DNA of 47,771 nucleotides, from contig JACDNZ010000016.1 in the NCBI GenBank assembly GCA_017656345.1, positions 1-47,771 of the forward strand, given 5' to 3'. The stretch's first letter is position 1. The number at the start of each line of letters is the position of its first letter. The notes beneath the pieces are model-generated. The model did not search any database, had not been told where the DNA came from, and was given only the letters and a program-made list of their open reading frames with translations. The DNA comes from Thermosipho sp. (in: thermotogales). Its GTDB lineage: Bacteria > Thermotogota > Thermotogae > Thermotogales > Fervidobacteriaceae. The translations under genes and the position numbers were made by a program. Shown here piece by piece: positions 33,843 through 42,300 of this stretch.

Positions 33843-34578
33843 TAATATACCTCACAAACTGCTTAGAAAGTTTTTTTGAAAGCTCTTTTTTCAAAAAAAT
33901 CTTCTTTCCAAGACTATCAACAGGCACAATCCCTCTACTTGTATGAGTTAAAAATATTTCATCGGCATAAAAAAGTTCTTTAAGTTCAACCTGTCTTTCT
34001 ACAACATTGTATTCTAAATCTTTCAACATTCGAATTACGTATCTTCTCGTAATTCCATCTAAAATACCTGAATCAAGCGACGGAGTTATAATTTCATTAT
34101 TTTTAATAAAAAAAACATTTGAAAAACTTCCCTCACAAACCTGTCCCTTACTTCCCAAAAGAATTACTTCATAAAAGGAACCTTTTTTTAACCTTGCAAG
34201 ATATAAATCGGGTCTTCCAAGTGATTTCAAATTTGGTGGAATACTAATTGGATCTGCATGCCTAACCTCAGAAATATCTATATGAACTTCATCCAATTTT
34301 TCAGTTAGAAAATTTTCACCTATTGCAAAAATCTTCAAAGAACCATCTACAATTCCAAATACTTTAACTCTATCGTAGGAATTGTATTTATAAACCTCTT
34401 CTTCAAATTTCTTAAAAGAAACTTTTTCTTCAGTAATGTACGATAATGAATTTAAAAATCTTTCAAAGTGTTCTTCCAAAGCAAAAGGTTTTTTATTGTA
34501 AAATCTTATTGTTTCATATATTACAATTCCTTTAGTTATACTATTTAACAAATCCTCCCAGCATCTTTCGGGTGACAT
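33826..34578 (-). CDS. Class IV PLP-dependent aminotransferase (BCAT/PabC fold)
   Basis: A 250-residue fold-type IV PLP enzyme. Visible features are the predicted catalytic Lys in NLKSLGR, the substrate/cofactor loop KGQVCEGSFSN, and the phosphate-binding SGILDGITR motif. The family includes branched-chain aminotransferase, 4-amino-4-deoxychorismate lyase and D-amino-acid aminotransferase; at 250 residues it is nearer PabC, but no pabA/B is present, so function stays open. The start is uncertain: the ATG at 34578 overlaps mtaB by 38 bases and its nearest Shine-Dalgarno is about 12 bases away. Confidence 0.78.
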   Translation of the reverse strand: MSPERCWEDLLNSITKGIVIYETIRFYNKKPFALEEHFERFLNSLSYITEEKVSFKKFEEEVYKYNSYDRVKVFGIVDGSLKIFAIGENFLTEKLDEVHIDISEVRHADPISIPPNLKSLGRPDLYLARLKKGSFYEVILLGSKGQVCEGSFSNVFFIKNNEIITPSLDSGILDGITRRYVIRMLKDLEYNVVERQVELKELFYADEIFLTHTSRGIVPVDSLGKKIFLKKELSKKLSKQFVRYINEKIR

Positions 34579-35839
34579 TCTTTGAAATCACTCCCTCATC
34601 GGTTACCGCCTGTATAACCACTTCATTAAATTCTCCTAATTTACCGTACGGAATTTCATGTAAAATATAATATTCATCGTATCCACTAAAAATATTATTT
34701 TTACTACCCTCAATCAAAACATTTACACTTTTTCCTATCAATTTTTTTCTATATTCTCTAGCTCTTTCTTTACTAATCTTTTCAAGTGCAACAATTCTGT
34801 CTTTCTTTATATTTCCAGGCACTTTATTCACAAATTTTGCAGCAAGTGTTCCACTTCTATCTGAATATCTAAAACCATGAACTTTTGAAAACATCGCTTC
34901 GTTAACAACTTTTACTGTTTCATTAAAATCGGATTCCGTTTCACCTGGAAAACCTACAATAATATCTGTAGTTATTGAAAATAATGGATCCTCTTTTCTC
35001 AATTTTTCAACTATTCTCATAAAATCTCTTTGTGTATAATTTCTTCGCATTTTTTCTAAAATCTTATCGCTACCACTTTGAAGTGGTATATGAAGGTGAT
35101 TACATATTTTTTCTTCATTGACTATTAACTTAATTAGATCATCATTCAAGTCTTCTGGATTAATAGAACTTAATCTAATTCTGAAATTATCCGGAATTTT
35201 TACCAATTGTTTCAATAAATCATACAGACTGTATTCTTTTTCAAATCCATATTTTCCAAGATTTAAACCTGTTATAACTATTTCCAAATAATTCTTTTTA
35301 ACCAATCTTGATATTTCACTAACTACCAATTCAATTGGTTTGGTTCTTATTTTCACTCCTCTAGCAAATCTAATAGTACAATAGGTACAAACATTATTAC
35401 AACCATCCTGTACCTTCACAAATGCTCTTGTTCTATCGGCTAACGATGAAGTAATAAGCTCACTTTCTATATCATCATTCTTCCAATAAATTTTATCTAC
35501 CAAAACTCCCAATTCATTAATTATTTTGTGAACCTCTTTTTTCTCTTTATTTCCAATAATAAGATCTACCTTCTCATTTTTTAACTCTTCGTATCCAATT
35601 TGTGAATAACAACCAGCTGCAATAATTTTTGCCATTGGATATTTTTTCTTTAATTTCCTAATCTGTTGCCTGACCTTTCTTGTAGCCTCACCTGTAACAG
35701 CACAGGTATTTAAAATAAAAACGTCCGATTCTACTTCTCCATTTACTACAACATAACCGTAATTTTCAAGCCTTTCTGCCATCAACTCGGACTCATATTG
35801 GTTTAATTTGCAACCATATGTAATTATACTTATTCTCAT
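34541..35839 (-). CDS. mtaB: tRNA t6A37 methylthiotransferase MtaB
   Basis: A 432-residue radical-SAM methylthiotransferase converting t6A37 to ms2t6A37 in tRNA. The N-terminal UPF0004 domain has TYGCKLNQYES and Cys10, Cys46, Cys77 for one [4Fe-4S] cluster; the radical-SAM motif CNNVCTYC provides Cys147, Cys151 and Cys154. The KLNQ wording points to MtaB rather than MiaB. A C-terminal TRAM-like segment is present. Its ATG overlaps the CBS gene stop by 4 bases. Confidence 0.92.
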   Translation of the reverse strand: MRISIITYGCKLNQYESELMAERLENYGYVVVNGEVESDVFILNTCAVTGEATRKVRQQIRKLKKKYPMAKIIAAGCYSQIGYEELKNEKVDLIIGNKEKKEVHKIINELGVLVDKIYWKNDDIESELITSSLADRTRAFVKVQDGCNNVCTYCTIRFARGVKIRTKPIELVVSEISRLVKKNYLEIVITGLNLGKYGFEKEYSLYDLLKQLVKIPDNFRIRLSSINPEDLNDDLIKLIVNEEKICNHLHIPLQSGSDKILEKMRRNYTQRDFMRIVEKLRKEDPLFSITTDIIVGFPGETESDFNETVKVVNEAMFSKVHGFRYSDRSGTLAAKFVNKVPGNIKKDRIVALEKISKERAREYRKKLIGKSVNVLIEGSKNNIFSGYDEYYILHEIPYGKLGEFNEVVIQAVTDEGVISKNVTRKMLGGFVK

Positions 35840-36291
35840 TTAGCGGTTTTCTCCTCTCCAGACACAGCTTCAAGTATTCTCATTCTTGTAATTACTCCAA
35901 TAAGTTTTTCTTCTTCATCTACAACCGGGAGAATTTTTAAACTATGCCTTATCATCAAATCAGCAGCGTGTAATAAAGGAGTAGTCTCCTTTATAGTAAT
36001 TGCTGGTTTTGTCATTATTTCACTAACAGGTTTCGATGAAAGCTTCTTTAAGTTCCTAACAAATTGATTTAAATCAGGAATAAACGATGCTGATTGTAAC
36101 AATGCAAAGTAACTTGGTAAGGCTGCTCTAATAATATCATTTTCACTGATAAAACCAACAACTTTATAATCTTCATTAATAACAGGAACACCAGTTACTT
36201 CCTGTCTGGATAAAATTTTTAAAACTCTTGTCACCGTTTCATCTTCTAGAACAGCTGTTATATCTCTTATATAAAAATCTTTCACTTTCAT
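35836..36291 (-). CDS. CBS-domain pair protein
   Basis: A 151-residue cytoplasmic protein made of two CBS domains: residues about 1-60 (VTGVPVINEDYKVVGFISENDI) and about 88-148 (LKILPVVDEEEKLIGVITRMRI). Tandem CBS pairs bind adenine nucleotides and act as energy sensors. The sequence between them (about 60-85) is variable. No fused catalytic domain. Two bases separate it from the PfkB-family gene, and it overlaps mtaB by 4. Confidence 0.88.
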   Translation of the reverse strand: MKVKDFYIRDITAVLEDETVTRVLKILSRQEVTGVPVINEDYKVVGFISENDIIRAALPSYFALLQSASFIPDLNQFVRNLKKLSSKPVSEIMTKPAITIKETTPLLHAADLMIRHSLKILPVVDEEEKLIGVITRMRILEAVSGEEKTAK

Positions 36292-36293
36292 TA

Positions 36294-37247
36294 CTATTCC
36301 ACCCTTTCAATTTTGAATTTTTCCATAGCTTTCTCAATATCTTCAAAAGTAGGAGGAATTTTTCTTTTATACCAGGTCTTTGCAAGCGCTGCTGCATAAC
36401 CATATTTTGCAATTTCTACCAAATCATTGGTTTCAAGATATTTATATATCATTGCAGCCATATAAGTATCGCCTGTTCCCAGTAAGTGGGCATGCTCAAC
36501 TCCCACAAGAGGTTTGACAAACCAGACACCATCATTTGTAACTACAATATCATAATCGATCTTGTAAGATAATACGGCCATTTTTACTCCGTACCTTATT
36601 ATTTCTTTTCCTGCATCAATATAATCTTGCTCTGTCTTTAAATCTTCACCAAATAACTTCTTTTCTCTTCTAAAATCAGGCTTCAAAACAAACGGAACAG
36701 ATATCTTTAACGATTCAGTAATAATCTCATCTTTAGCTTCCCAAAATACCGCTTTGTTATATTTTTTCGCCAATTTTGTAAGTTCACCATAGATACTATT
36801 TGGTATTCCAATAGGTAAACTTCCCGATAAAACAACAACCCTGACAGTTGGTACAATCAATTTGTACCTTCTCAAAAAATGCTGAAGGTCTTCAAGGGGA
36901 ATAGTAGGTCCCGAAGAATTTATTTCAGTAAGCGTGTGATTTTTCTCATCTATAATTGCAATATTTTCTCTAATTTCTTCCTCAATATGAACAAAATTCG
37001 TTGTAATTAATTCACTGGTCTCTCTAAGCTCGGTTAATACCACATCACCCAAATATCCACCTATAAACCCAGTAACCACACTCTTTATACCAAAAGCGGC
37101 TAAATCAACCGCAACATTAATTGCTTTACCTCCTGGTGTCATTCTTGAGTTTTCTATTGTTAATCTGTGCAATTTATCAATTGTAAAATCATTAATATAA
37201 AACTCCCTGTCTAATGCAGGATTCATACAAACAGTTAATATAGGCAA
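36294..37247 (-). CDS. PfkB-family sugar kinase (1-phosphofructokinase / tagatose-6-phosphate kinase type)
   Basis: A 317-residue ribokinase-fold kinase of the FruK/LacC subgroup. It shows CMNPALDREFYI (about 7-18), the GGKAINVAVDLA substrate motif (about 39-50), VVLSGSLPIGIP and the catalytic anion-hole motif LGTGDTYMAA (GTGD in place of the usual GAGD/GSGD, with the base Asp retained). Fructose-1-phosphate and tagatose-6-phosphate are the likely classes of substrate; no PTS gene is adjacent. It follows the ABC gene by 4 bases and precedes the CBS gene by 2. Confidence 0.85.
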   Translation of the reverse strand: MPILTVCMNPALDREFYINDFTIDKLHRLTIENSRMTPGGKAINVAVDLAAFGIKSVVTGFIGGYLGDVVLTELRETSELITTNFVHIEEEIRENIAIIDEKNHTLTEINSSGPTIPLEDLQHFLRRYKLIVPTVRVVVLSGSLPIGIPNSIYGELTKLAKKYNKAVFWEAKDEIITESLKISVPFVLKPDFRREKKLFGEDLKTEQDYIDAGKEIIRYGVKMAVLSYKIDYDIVVTNDGVWFVKPLVGVEHAHLLGTGDTYMAAMIYKYLETNDLVEIAKYGYAAALAKTWYKRKIPPTFEDIEKAMEKFKIERVE

Positions 37248-37251
37248 AATA

Positions 37252-37977
37252 TCACCTCACAATTGTAAATTCCTTGGGCTCTCCTCTAAATTCAATTTTA
37301 CCATTTTTAAGGAAAATAAACAAATCAGCGATAGGAAGGAAACGTTTAAAAAACCTGGTTGCAATTATCATGGCTTTCCCATTGGACAGGATTTTTTTCT
37401 TCAAAATTACAGAAAGTTTTTTCAAATGATCATCATCAAGATGGTCAAAAATACAATCAAAAATAAGAAGCTTAGAATCTTTCAGGTAAGAAACAAACAA
37501 AAGGACAAATATTTTCTCTAAAACATACAAATCTGAAAGCTTGGTTTTATAACCATCCCTTAAACTTTTCAATAATCCAAAATCATCAAGTAAAGAAGAA
37601 TATTCTTCAAAAGGCAGGAAATCTCTACCAAAAGCAAGATCAACTAATTCACCAAAAGTTAAATAATCCAGAGCTTCGAAAAAATTAGTATCGCTATAAA
37701 AAACCAGACTTCGAATAGCTTTTATATCAAAATCAAAAAGATCTTTCTCTTCCAGGTATACTTTGCCATCGTATTTAACTTCATCATATATTTCTTCATT
37801 TAGCCTCGCAAAAGATCGAAGGAGGGCTGATTTTCCGGAACCTCGTGGGCCATAAAGAACGAGAGTGCTTTTTTCTTCAAGGGTAAAAGAAATATTTTCG
37901 AATAATTTGACGTTACTAGCAAAACCAGTAAAATCTTCAGCTTCAAGAATTTTCTTTTTTGGTTTTTCCATCTCCAT
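37252..37977 (-). CDS. Degenerate ABC-type ATPase without permease
   Basis: A 241-residue ABC-fold protein. Walker A is intact (GPRGSGKS, 43-50) and the Walker B Asp is present (LLIFD, 170-174). The other functional motifs are altered: the residue after the Walker B Asp is Cys175 instead of the catalytic Glu, the signature LSGGQ reads LSDLY (147-151), the Q-loop Gln is missing around VFYSD (92-96), and the H-loop His is Arg in ATRFF (206-210). No membrane subunit is nearby. It probably binds ATP but should not hydrolyse it normally, and may be a regulatory or structural protein. It overlaps a proposed small ORF by 35 bases. Confidence 0.8.
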   Translation of the reverse strand: MEMEKPKKKILEAEDFTGFASNVKLFENISFTLEEKSTLVLYGPRGSGKSALLRSFARLNEEIYDEVKYDGKVYLEEKDLFDFDIKAIRSLVFYSDTNFFEALDYLTFGELVDLAFGRDFLPFEEYSSLLDDFGLLKSLRDGYKTKLSDLYVLEKIFVLLFVSYLKDSKLLIFDCIFDHLDDDHLKKLSVILKKKILSNGKAMIIATRFFKRFLPIADLFIFLKNGKIEFRGEPKEFTIVR

Positions 37978-38086
37978 TCACCATATCCTTTAATCTTTTT
38001 TCAAGTTCTTTCTTTGCCTCATTATTTCCTGAAGAAGAAAGCTTTATTAATTCTATTTGGGAGAGTATTTTTACCTTTTTTGTCAT
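37943..38086 (-). CDS. Small basic protein, 47 residues, previously unmarked
   Basis: A short reading frame from ATG at 38086 to TGA at 37943 encodes 47 residues beginning MTKKVKILSQIELI and ending GDGKTKKENS; it is rich in Lys, Glu and Ser and predicted helical. GAGGTGG with about 6-base spacing precedes the ATG, a better ribosome-binding site than that of the next gene. Its 3' end overlaps the start of the ABC-like gene by 35 bases in another frame, which suggests coupled translation. I do not recognise a family. Confidence 0.55.
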   Translation of the reverse strand: MTKKVKILSQIELIKLSSSGNNEAKKELEKRLKDMVNGDGKTKKENS

Positions 38087-38422
38087 TCAATGCCACCTCT
38101 CTTGTATTATAAGTTCCATTATTATTTTACACTTTTTTCTTTAAAACTTTTTGTATTATAAATTACACTTTCAACAATTTGTTTACAAAAAAGTACAACA
38201 CTCTTGCTTATTTCAAAAAAGTAAAGTCCAAAACACCTTTATTCAAAGTCGATCAATAAATTTTCGTATTATTTGATTAGACAATTTAATATTTATTAAA
38301 ATAAACGATAATAATAAAAATTCCAATTTGCGAAAAAATCCACAAACAATAAAAAAAGAACAAGCAATATCACCACTGCAAACAAAAATTACAAGCACAA
38401 CTTCAAAAGTTTCAATCAACCA
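38087..38422. other. 336-base intergenic region
   Basis: This is the largest gene-free stretch. It holds the duplicated TTGTATTATAA/TTACACTTT motif near its left end (upstream of the minus-strand operon) and little else. The right part is strikingly poor in G on the plus strand. An open frame at 38243-38419 (minus, TTG start, 58 codons, hydrophobic) exists but has no convincing ribosome-binding site and is explained by T-rich composition. No RNA gene or clear terminator was found. Confidence 0.5.
38103..38171. repeat. Duplicated upstream motif
   Basis: TTGTATTATAA occurs at 38103-38113 and again at 38151-38161, each followed on the plus strand by TTACACTTT after different gaps. On the minus strand each copy contains TATAAT, so they may be two tandem promoter elements for the ten-gene operon; no good -35 is seen with either. 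Confidence 0.4.
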
Positions 38423-39286
38423 CTATAACCTAAATTTTCCGGGATAATAAAGTACAAATACAGTAAAAGCGATATAAAACAAATAAGAAATCCACGAAGA
38501 AACTAATCCAAAATATAACCATAAACCCACAATAAGATATATTCCAGAAATAGCCCACATATAATAAAGCATTTTTCTTTTGGCTTTAACAACACCGAGT
38601 ATCTTGAAACTCAAAGTACTTTGTTTTTTTCCAAGAATAGCCGGCAAAGCTTCAAGTAAAATAGGAGTTAAGACTATAAAAGATTGTAAAATACGGGTAA
38701 ATCCTCCTCTTGAAGAAGAGAATATACCCGCCACAATAATTCCCCCAATCAAATATTCACCAATTCTACCCAGCTGAATCCTTGCAGGTGGGAAGTTATA
38801 AAATGAAAAAGCAAATAAGGATCCTAATAAACTCAAGATAAGTATTTTATCAAAAGAACTGGTAACAAAAAAATAAAGACCAAAACCTGAAACCAACGAT
38901 AAAGAAACTCCTAAACCATCAAAATGATCAATATTTTGTAAAAGATAAATAATTACTATGGAAATAACTAAACCAACAGGTATATAATACAGTGGGAAAT
39001 ATTTATACGAAACCAGTAAAGTGGAAAACAAAACAATTAAATAATCAAATTTTATCCTTTTTGACTTTATGTCTTCGTACAAACCCAAAACCGCCAGAAT
39101 AGTCAAAAAAGTTTTAACCATTAAATCAAACGGTACAACCAAAATTATAGATAAAAAAATCCCCATTCCACCAAGATATGGAACTGTTTTCTCTTCTTTA
39201 GTTGTCAATTTATACTTCACAGCAAACTTACCAAATACAGGAATAGCTATTACCGATATAGCAAATGATATCAAAAAATATACCAT
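38423..39286 (-). CDS. MraY/WecA-like paralogue with lost catalytic residues
   Basis: A 287-residue polytopic membrane protein clearly related to the transferase at 1239-2171 (shared PYLGG, VLGLY-x-D-x-KS, GSL-AY/F-F-YNFPPA and IGEY-IGG patterns). Compared with it, the double Asp becomes Glu71-Asp72, NMMDGMDG becomes NIDHFDGLG, the key Asp183 of MGDMGS becomes Arg174 in LGRIGEY, and the RDHIY loop is absent. Catalysis is therefore unlikely; it may bind lipid or regulate the active paralogue. The stop is followed by the largest intergenic gap. GGGAGG lies 6 bases before the ATG. Confidence 0.82.
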   Translation of the reverse strand: MVYFLISFAISVIAIPVFGKFAVKYKLTTKEEKTVPYLGGMGIFLSIILVVPFDLMVKTFLTILAVLGLYEDIKSKRIKFDYLIVLFSTLLVSYKYFPLYYIPVGLVISIVIIYLLQNIDHFDGLGVSLSLVSGFGLYFFVTSSFDKILILSLLGSLFAFSFYNFPPARIQLGRIGEYLIGGIIVAGIFSSSRGGFTRILQSFIVLTPILLEALPAILGKKQSTLSFKILGVVKAKRKMLYYMWAISGIYLIVGLWLYFGLVSSWISYLFYIAFTVFVLYYPGKFRL

Positions 39287-39303
39287 TTCAAACCTCCCTA
39301 AAA

Positions 39304-39312
39304 ATTATAACA
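39304..39312 (-). promoter_or_regulatory. Extended -10 upstream of the MraY-like paralogue
   Basis: On the minus strand TGT followed by TATAAT (complement of 39304-39312) sits just past the terminator of the GH57 gene. The -35 is weak, and the leader would be only about 11 bases. Confidence 0.4.
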
Positions 39313-39314
39313 TG

Positions 39315-39343
39315 AAAAAACCTGGCTCTATACGAGCCAGGCT
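39315..39343 (-). terminator. Terminator of the secreted GH57 gene
   Basis: Stem CCTGGCTC (39321-39328) with GAGCCAGG (39334-39341), loop TATAC, then six T on the minus strand (complement of 39315-39320). Confidence 0.92.
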
Positions 39344-39355
39344 TGAAAAATCAAA

Positions 39356-42300
39356 CTATTTTATTTTCAAAGGTAAAACAGTTGCATACTCTTTGCCAGG
39401 GATGTAAGAAGACAAAACAGTTTTCTGATCATAACCTTCTGGAACTAGAATATCTACAACGTATGGCGCCATATCTTTTGAATCAGTTGGATAACCACCC
39501 AAAGTCCACTGACCCGGATTTGGAGTTACTGGTCTGAAATTATCGGGACCATAACCATCTTGACTTCCAACAAGAATATACGCAAAAATTCCATTTGAAA
39601 TATCCAGATATTTTTTGCTGATTATTACATTAATTGTTTTTTCACCGGTATCAGCTTCAACTCTCACGGCTTCTGGAATTTCTTCTCCATCACTGGTTGC
39701 AAAAAATTGTCCATATGAAGGCCAACCAGCTACTTTTATAAAGTAATCCCAAGGATGGTTTTTATCAAATTGAACTCTTGCGCCTTCATTATATGTATCT
39801 GTTCTTCCGCCTTCCTTTGTGTCAAGGTATATGTTGATCAATTGATGTGAAAATCCTTTTGGAGCACCCCAAGGATTGGTCATTTCAGCAAATTTTATCT
39901 GGAATATGTATGATTCTTCATTTTCAAGTACAACAACATCAGTCATGTCAAATAAGCCTTTATAAGGTTTAAATGCTGGATCTTTTGGATAAGAATAAGT
40001 ACCTGGTCCATATTCATCTCCCAGAGGATCTTTAAATATTTTTAATATATCACCCGTAACTGCCGCAGGAATTATAACATTAATTGGTCCATAGTTTGGT
40101 GCAAAATCTTCATCCTTTCTATCTTTTGAAACCACAACTGCTATATTAAATTCCTGACCTGATTTTACATTAATTAAATCATAAGGTATTTCCATTTCTA
40201 CGATATCTCCAACAAATCCTTTAACATTACCTGTCGTTAAAATCCATTTATCAGTTCCTGAAGCTTTGTAAAAACTTACCTTTTGCCTCTTAGGCCATGT
40301 TTTTAAATTTATTGCAAATCTATGGGACAGAGCAAATCCAAGTGGAGTAACTTTATCTTTTGAATAGTACGTCTTTGCATTAAATTTATTTGCAGTTGGA
40401 CTATCAGCATACACTTCAACTTTTATATCCTCGCCCAGATACTCTGTTGCAGGTTTATCAAGAATAATTCCCACATATACTCCTGAATCTCCTCTACCTA
40501 CATATACATATCTTAAAAGGTTTTCGTCCAATGAATCATCAAACATAGCTGTAGTTTTCTCTACTTCATCTAATTTTCCATTGAATTCATATTCAATCTT
40601 CTTAATAACCCCAGAAGTTGGTGGAGCAGGTTTTTTGTTCGGGATATATAGATAACTTGGTATCTCAGTATAACCAGCCATTTCATACATCTTTATTAAA
40701 AGATTCTTGAACTGTTGATCAAACAATACCTCATTGTTACCCGCATCCTGATCAGCTCCATACCACCAGAACCAGTCGCTTCCTTCAGCTGCATACAAGA
40801 CATGTCTTGCCAGCTCGTTTTCATTTATATTTATCTTACTAAGTAGAATTTCTCTTGCTTTAGCCAATCTATCCCAAGCTTCATTTTCTTCTTTTTCACC
40901 AATCCACGTATCTAAAGTACCACCGGCCCATGAACCCTTAGCTAATGTCTCTAATTCATTCTTAACTCCATATTTTTCTAAATATTCACTCGGTGTTACA
41001 AGATTAATTAAAGGATCTTTTGAAAGTTCTTTATAAAGCAATTTTCTAAAGTCATTTCCGTTGTTGGGATAATGTTCCCATGCATTTTCTCCATCCAGGG
41101 CAACAGTTACTATTAAATCCCCTGTCGTATTTAATTTTTGATACTCATGAAGAGTATTAATAAAATCTTTAACTGCTGCTTCTGCGTCCATCTGCGAATA
41201 TTTAAAGCTAATTCTATTTGAAAGATCCGTGTCTCTAAAGAACACAACAATCTCTTTACCATTCACTTTCACTTTATACGGTCTAAACAGATTTTCTATT
41301 TCTCCTGTGTTTACACCACTTTTTTGTAAAATATCTTTATCTGTTACTATCCACTTTACATTATTTTCAGCTATTAATCCTGCTACTTCTAAAGAAACTG
41401 CCTGTTCAGATGGCCACATCCCTTCTGGCCTTTTTCCAAATATCTGCTTAAAGTATTCCAACCCTTCTTTAATCTGACCATTTGCATCTTCAACCCAACC
41501 CTTGTCAACAAGTATTGGAAGTATTGGATGATAGAAAGGTGTTGTTGTAATCTCTATTTTTCCCTCTTCCCAGAGCTTTTTATATTTATCTACAATTGTT
41601 GATAAAAGCTTTTTATGATAATCCAATACATATATGAGATCGTCTCTCGTATAATGTTCCTTATCAAGCAACTTGCTCAGTCTTTCATCTGCTTTTATAT
41701 ATTCAATGTTAATCCAGTAAAGATTCCAACATACTTTTAAATCCAAAATATCTTGATCGGAGAATTCTACACCCGATACTTTCATTTCCATAAGTTCTTT
41801 ATACCTTTTGTGAGCGTTTACAAACCGTGGATTTATATCAAAAAAGTGATCAAGAATGAATTGTTTTTCTTCTTTTGTAAGTTCATCCTCATTTTTCATT
41901 GAAAGTCTCTGATATTCATCAATTGATCCCTTTAAGTAATCCTGTATCTGGAGCAATAAGCTTGGAACAATATTAAATGTTACTTTTCCATTTTCAAGAT
42001 AATCAGCAACCAGATCTGCCATGTAAGGATAGTCATTTACCCCATGAGCTCTAACCCATGGCATCATGTATTTATCAGATCCAGGAATTTTGTATAATGG
42101 CTGATGATGATGCCAAATAAGTGCAACATTAAGAGGTTGTGCTTCACCTTTTTCTTCAACATCTTTTAATCCAACTGTTAATTGTCCATCTTTTTCAAAA
42201 ACTTCAAAATATCCATTCTTTCCTCCAAAACCATCATCAACAAATGCAGGAGCATTGGGATCTGTAACCCACTTTTCTCCATTAATTACAAATTTATACT

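Noticed and set aside
37252-37977. Frameshift as the cause of the odd ABC motifs
   Set aside because: The altered motifs are spread along one continuous frame with Walker A and B Asp and flanking secondary structure intact, so point substitutions rather than a frameshift explain them.
38243-38419. A 58-codon open frame on the minus strand, TTG start, hydrophobic, in frame with the stop of the MraY-like paralogue
   Set aside because: The strand is T-rich, which by itself gives hydrophobic codons and few stops; there is no good ribosome-binding site, and the paralogue at 1239-2171 does not extend this far. Kept only as a note in the intergenic entry.
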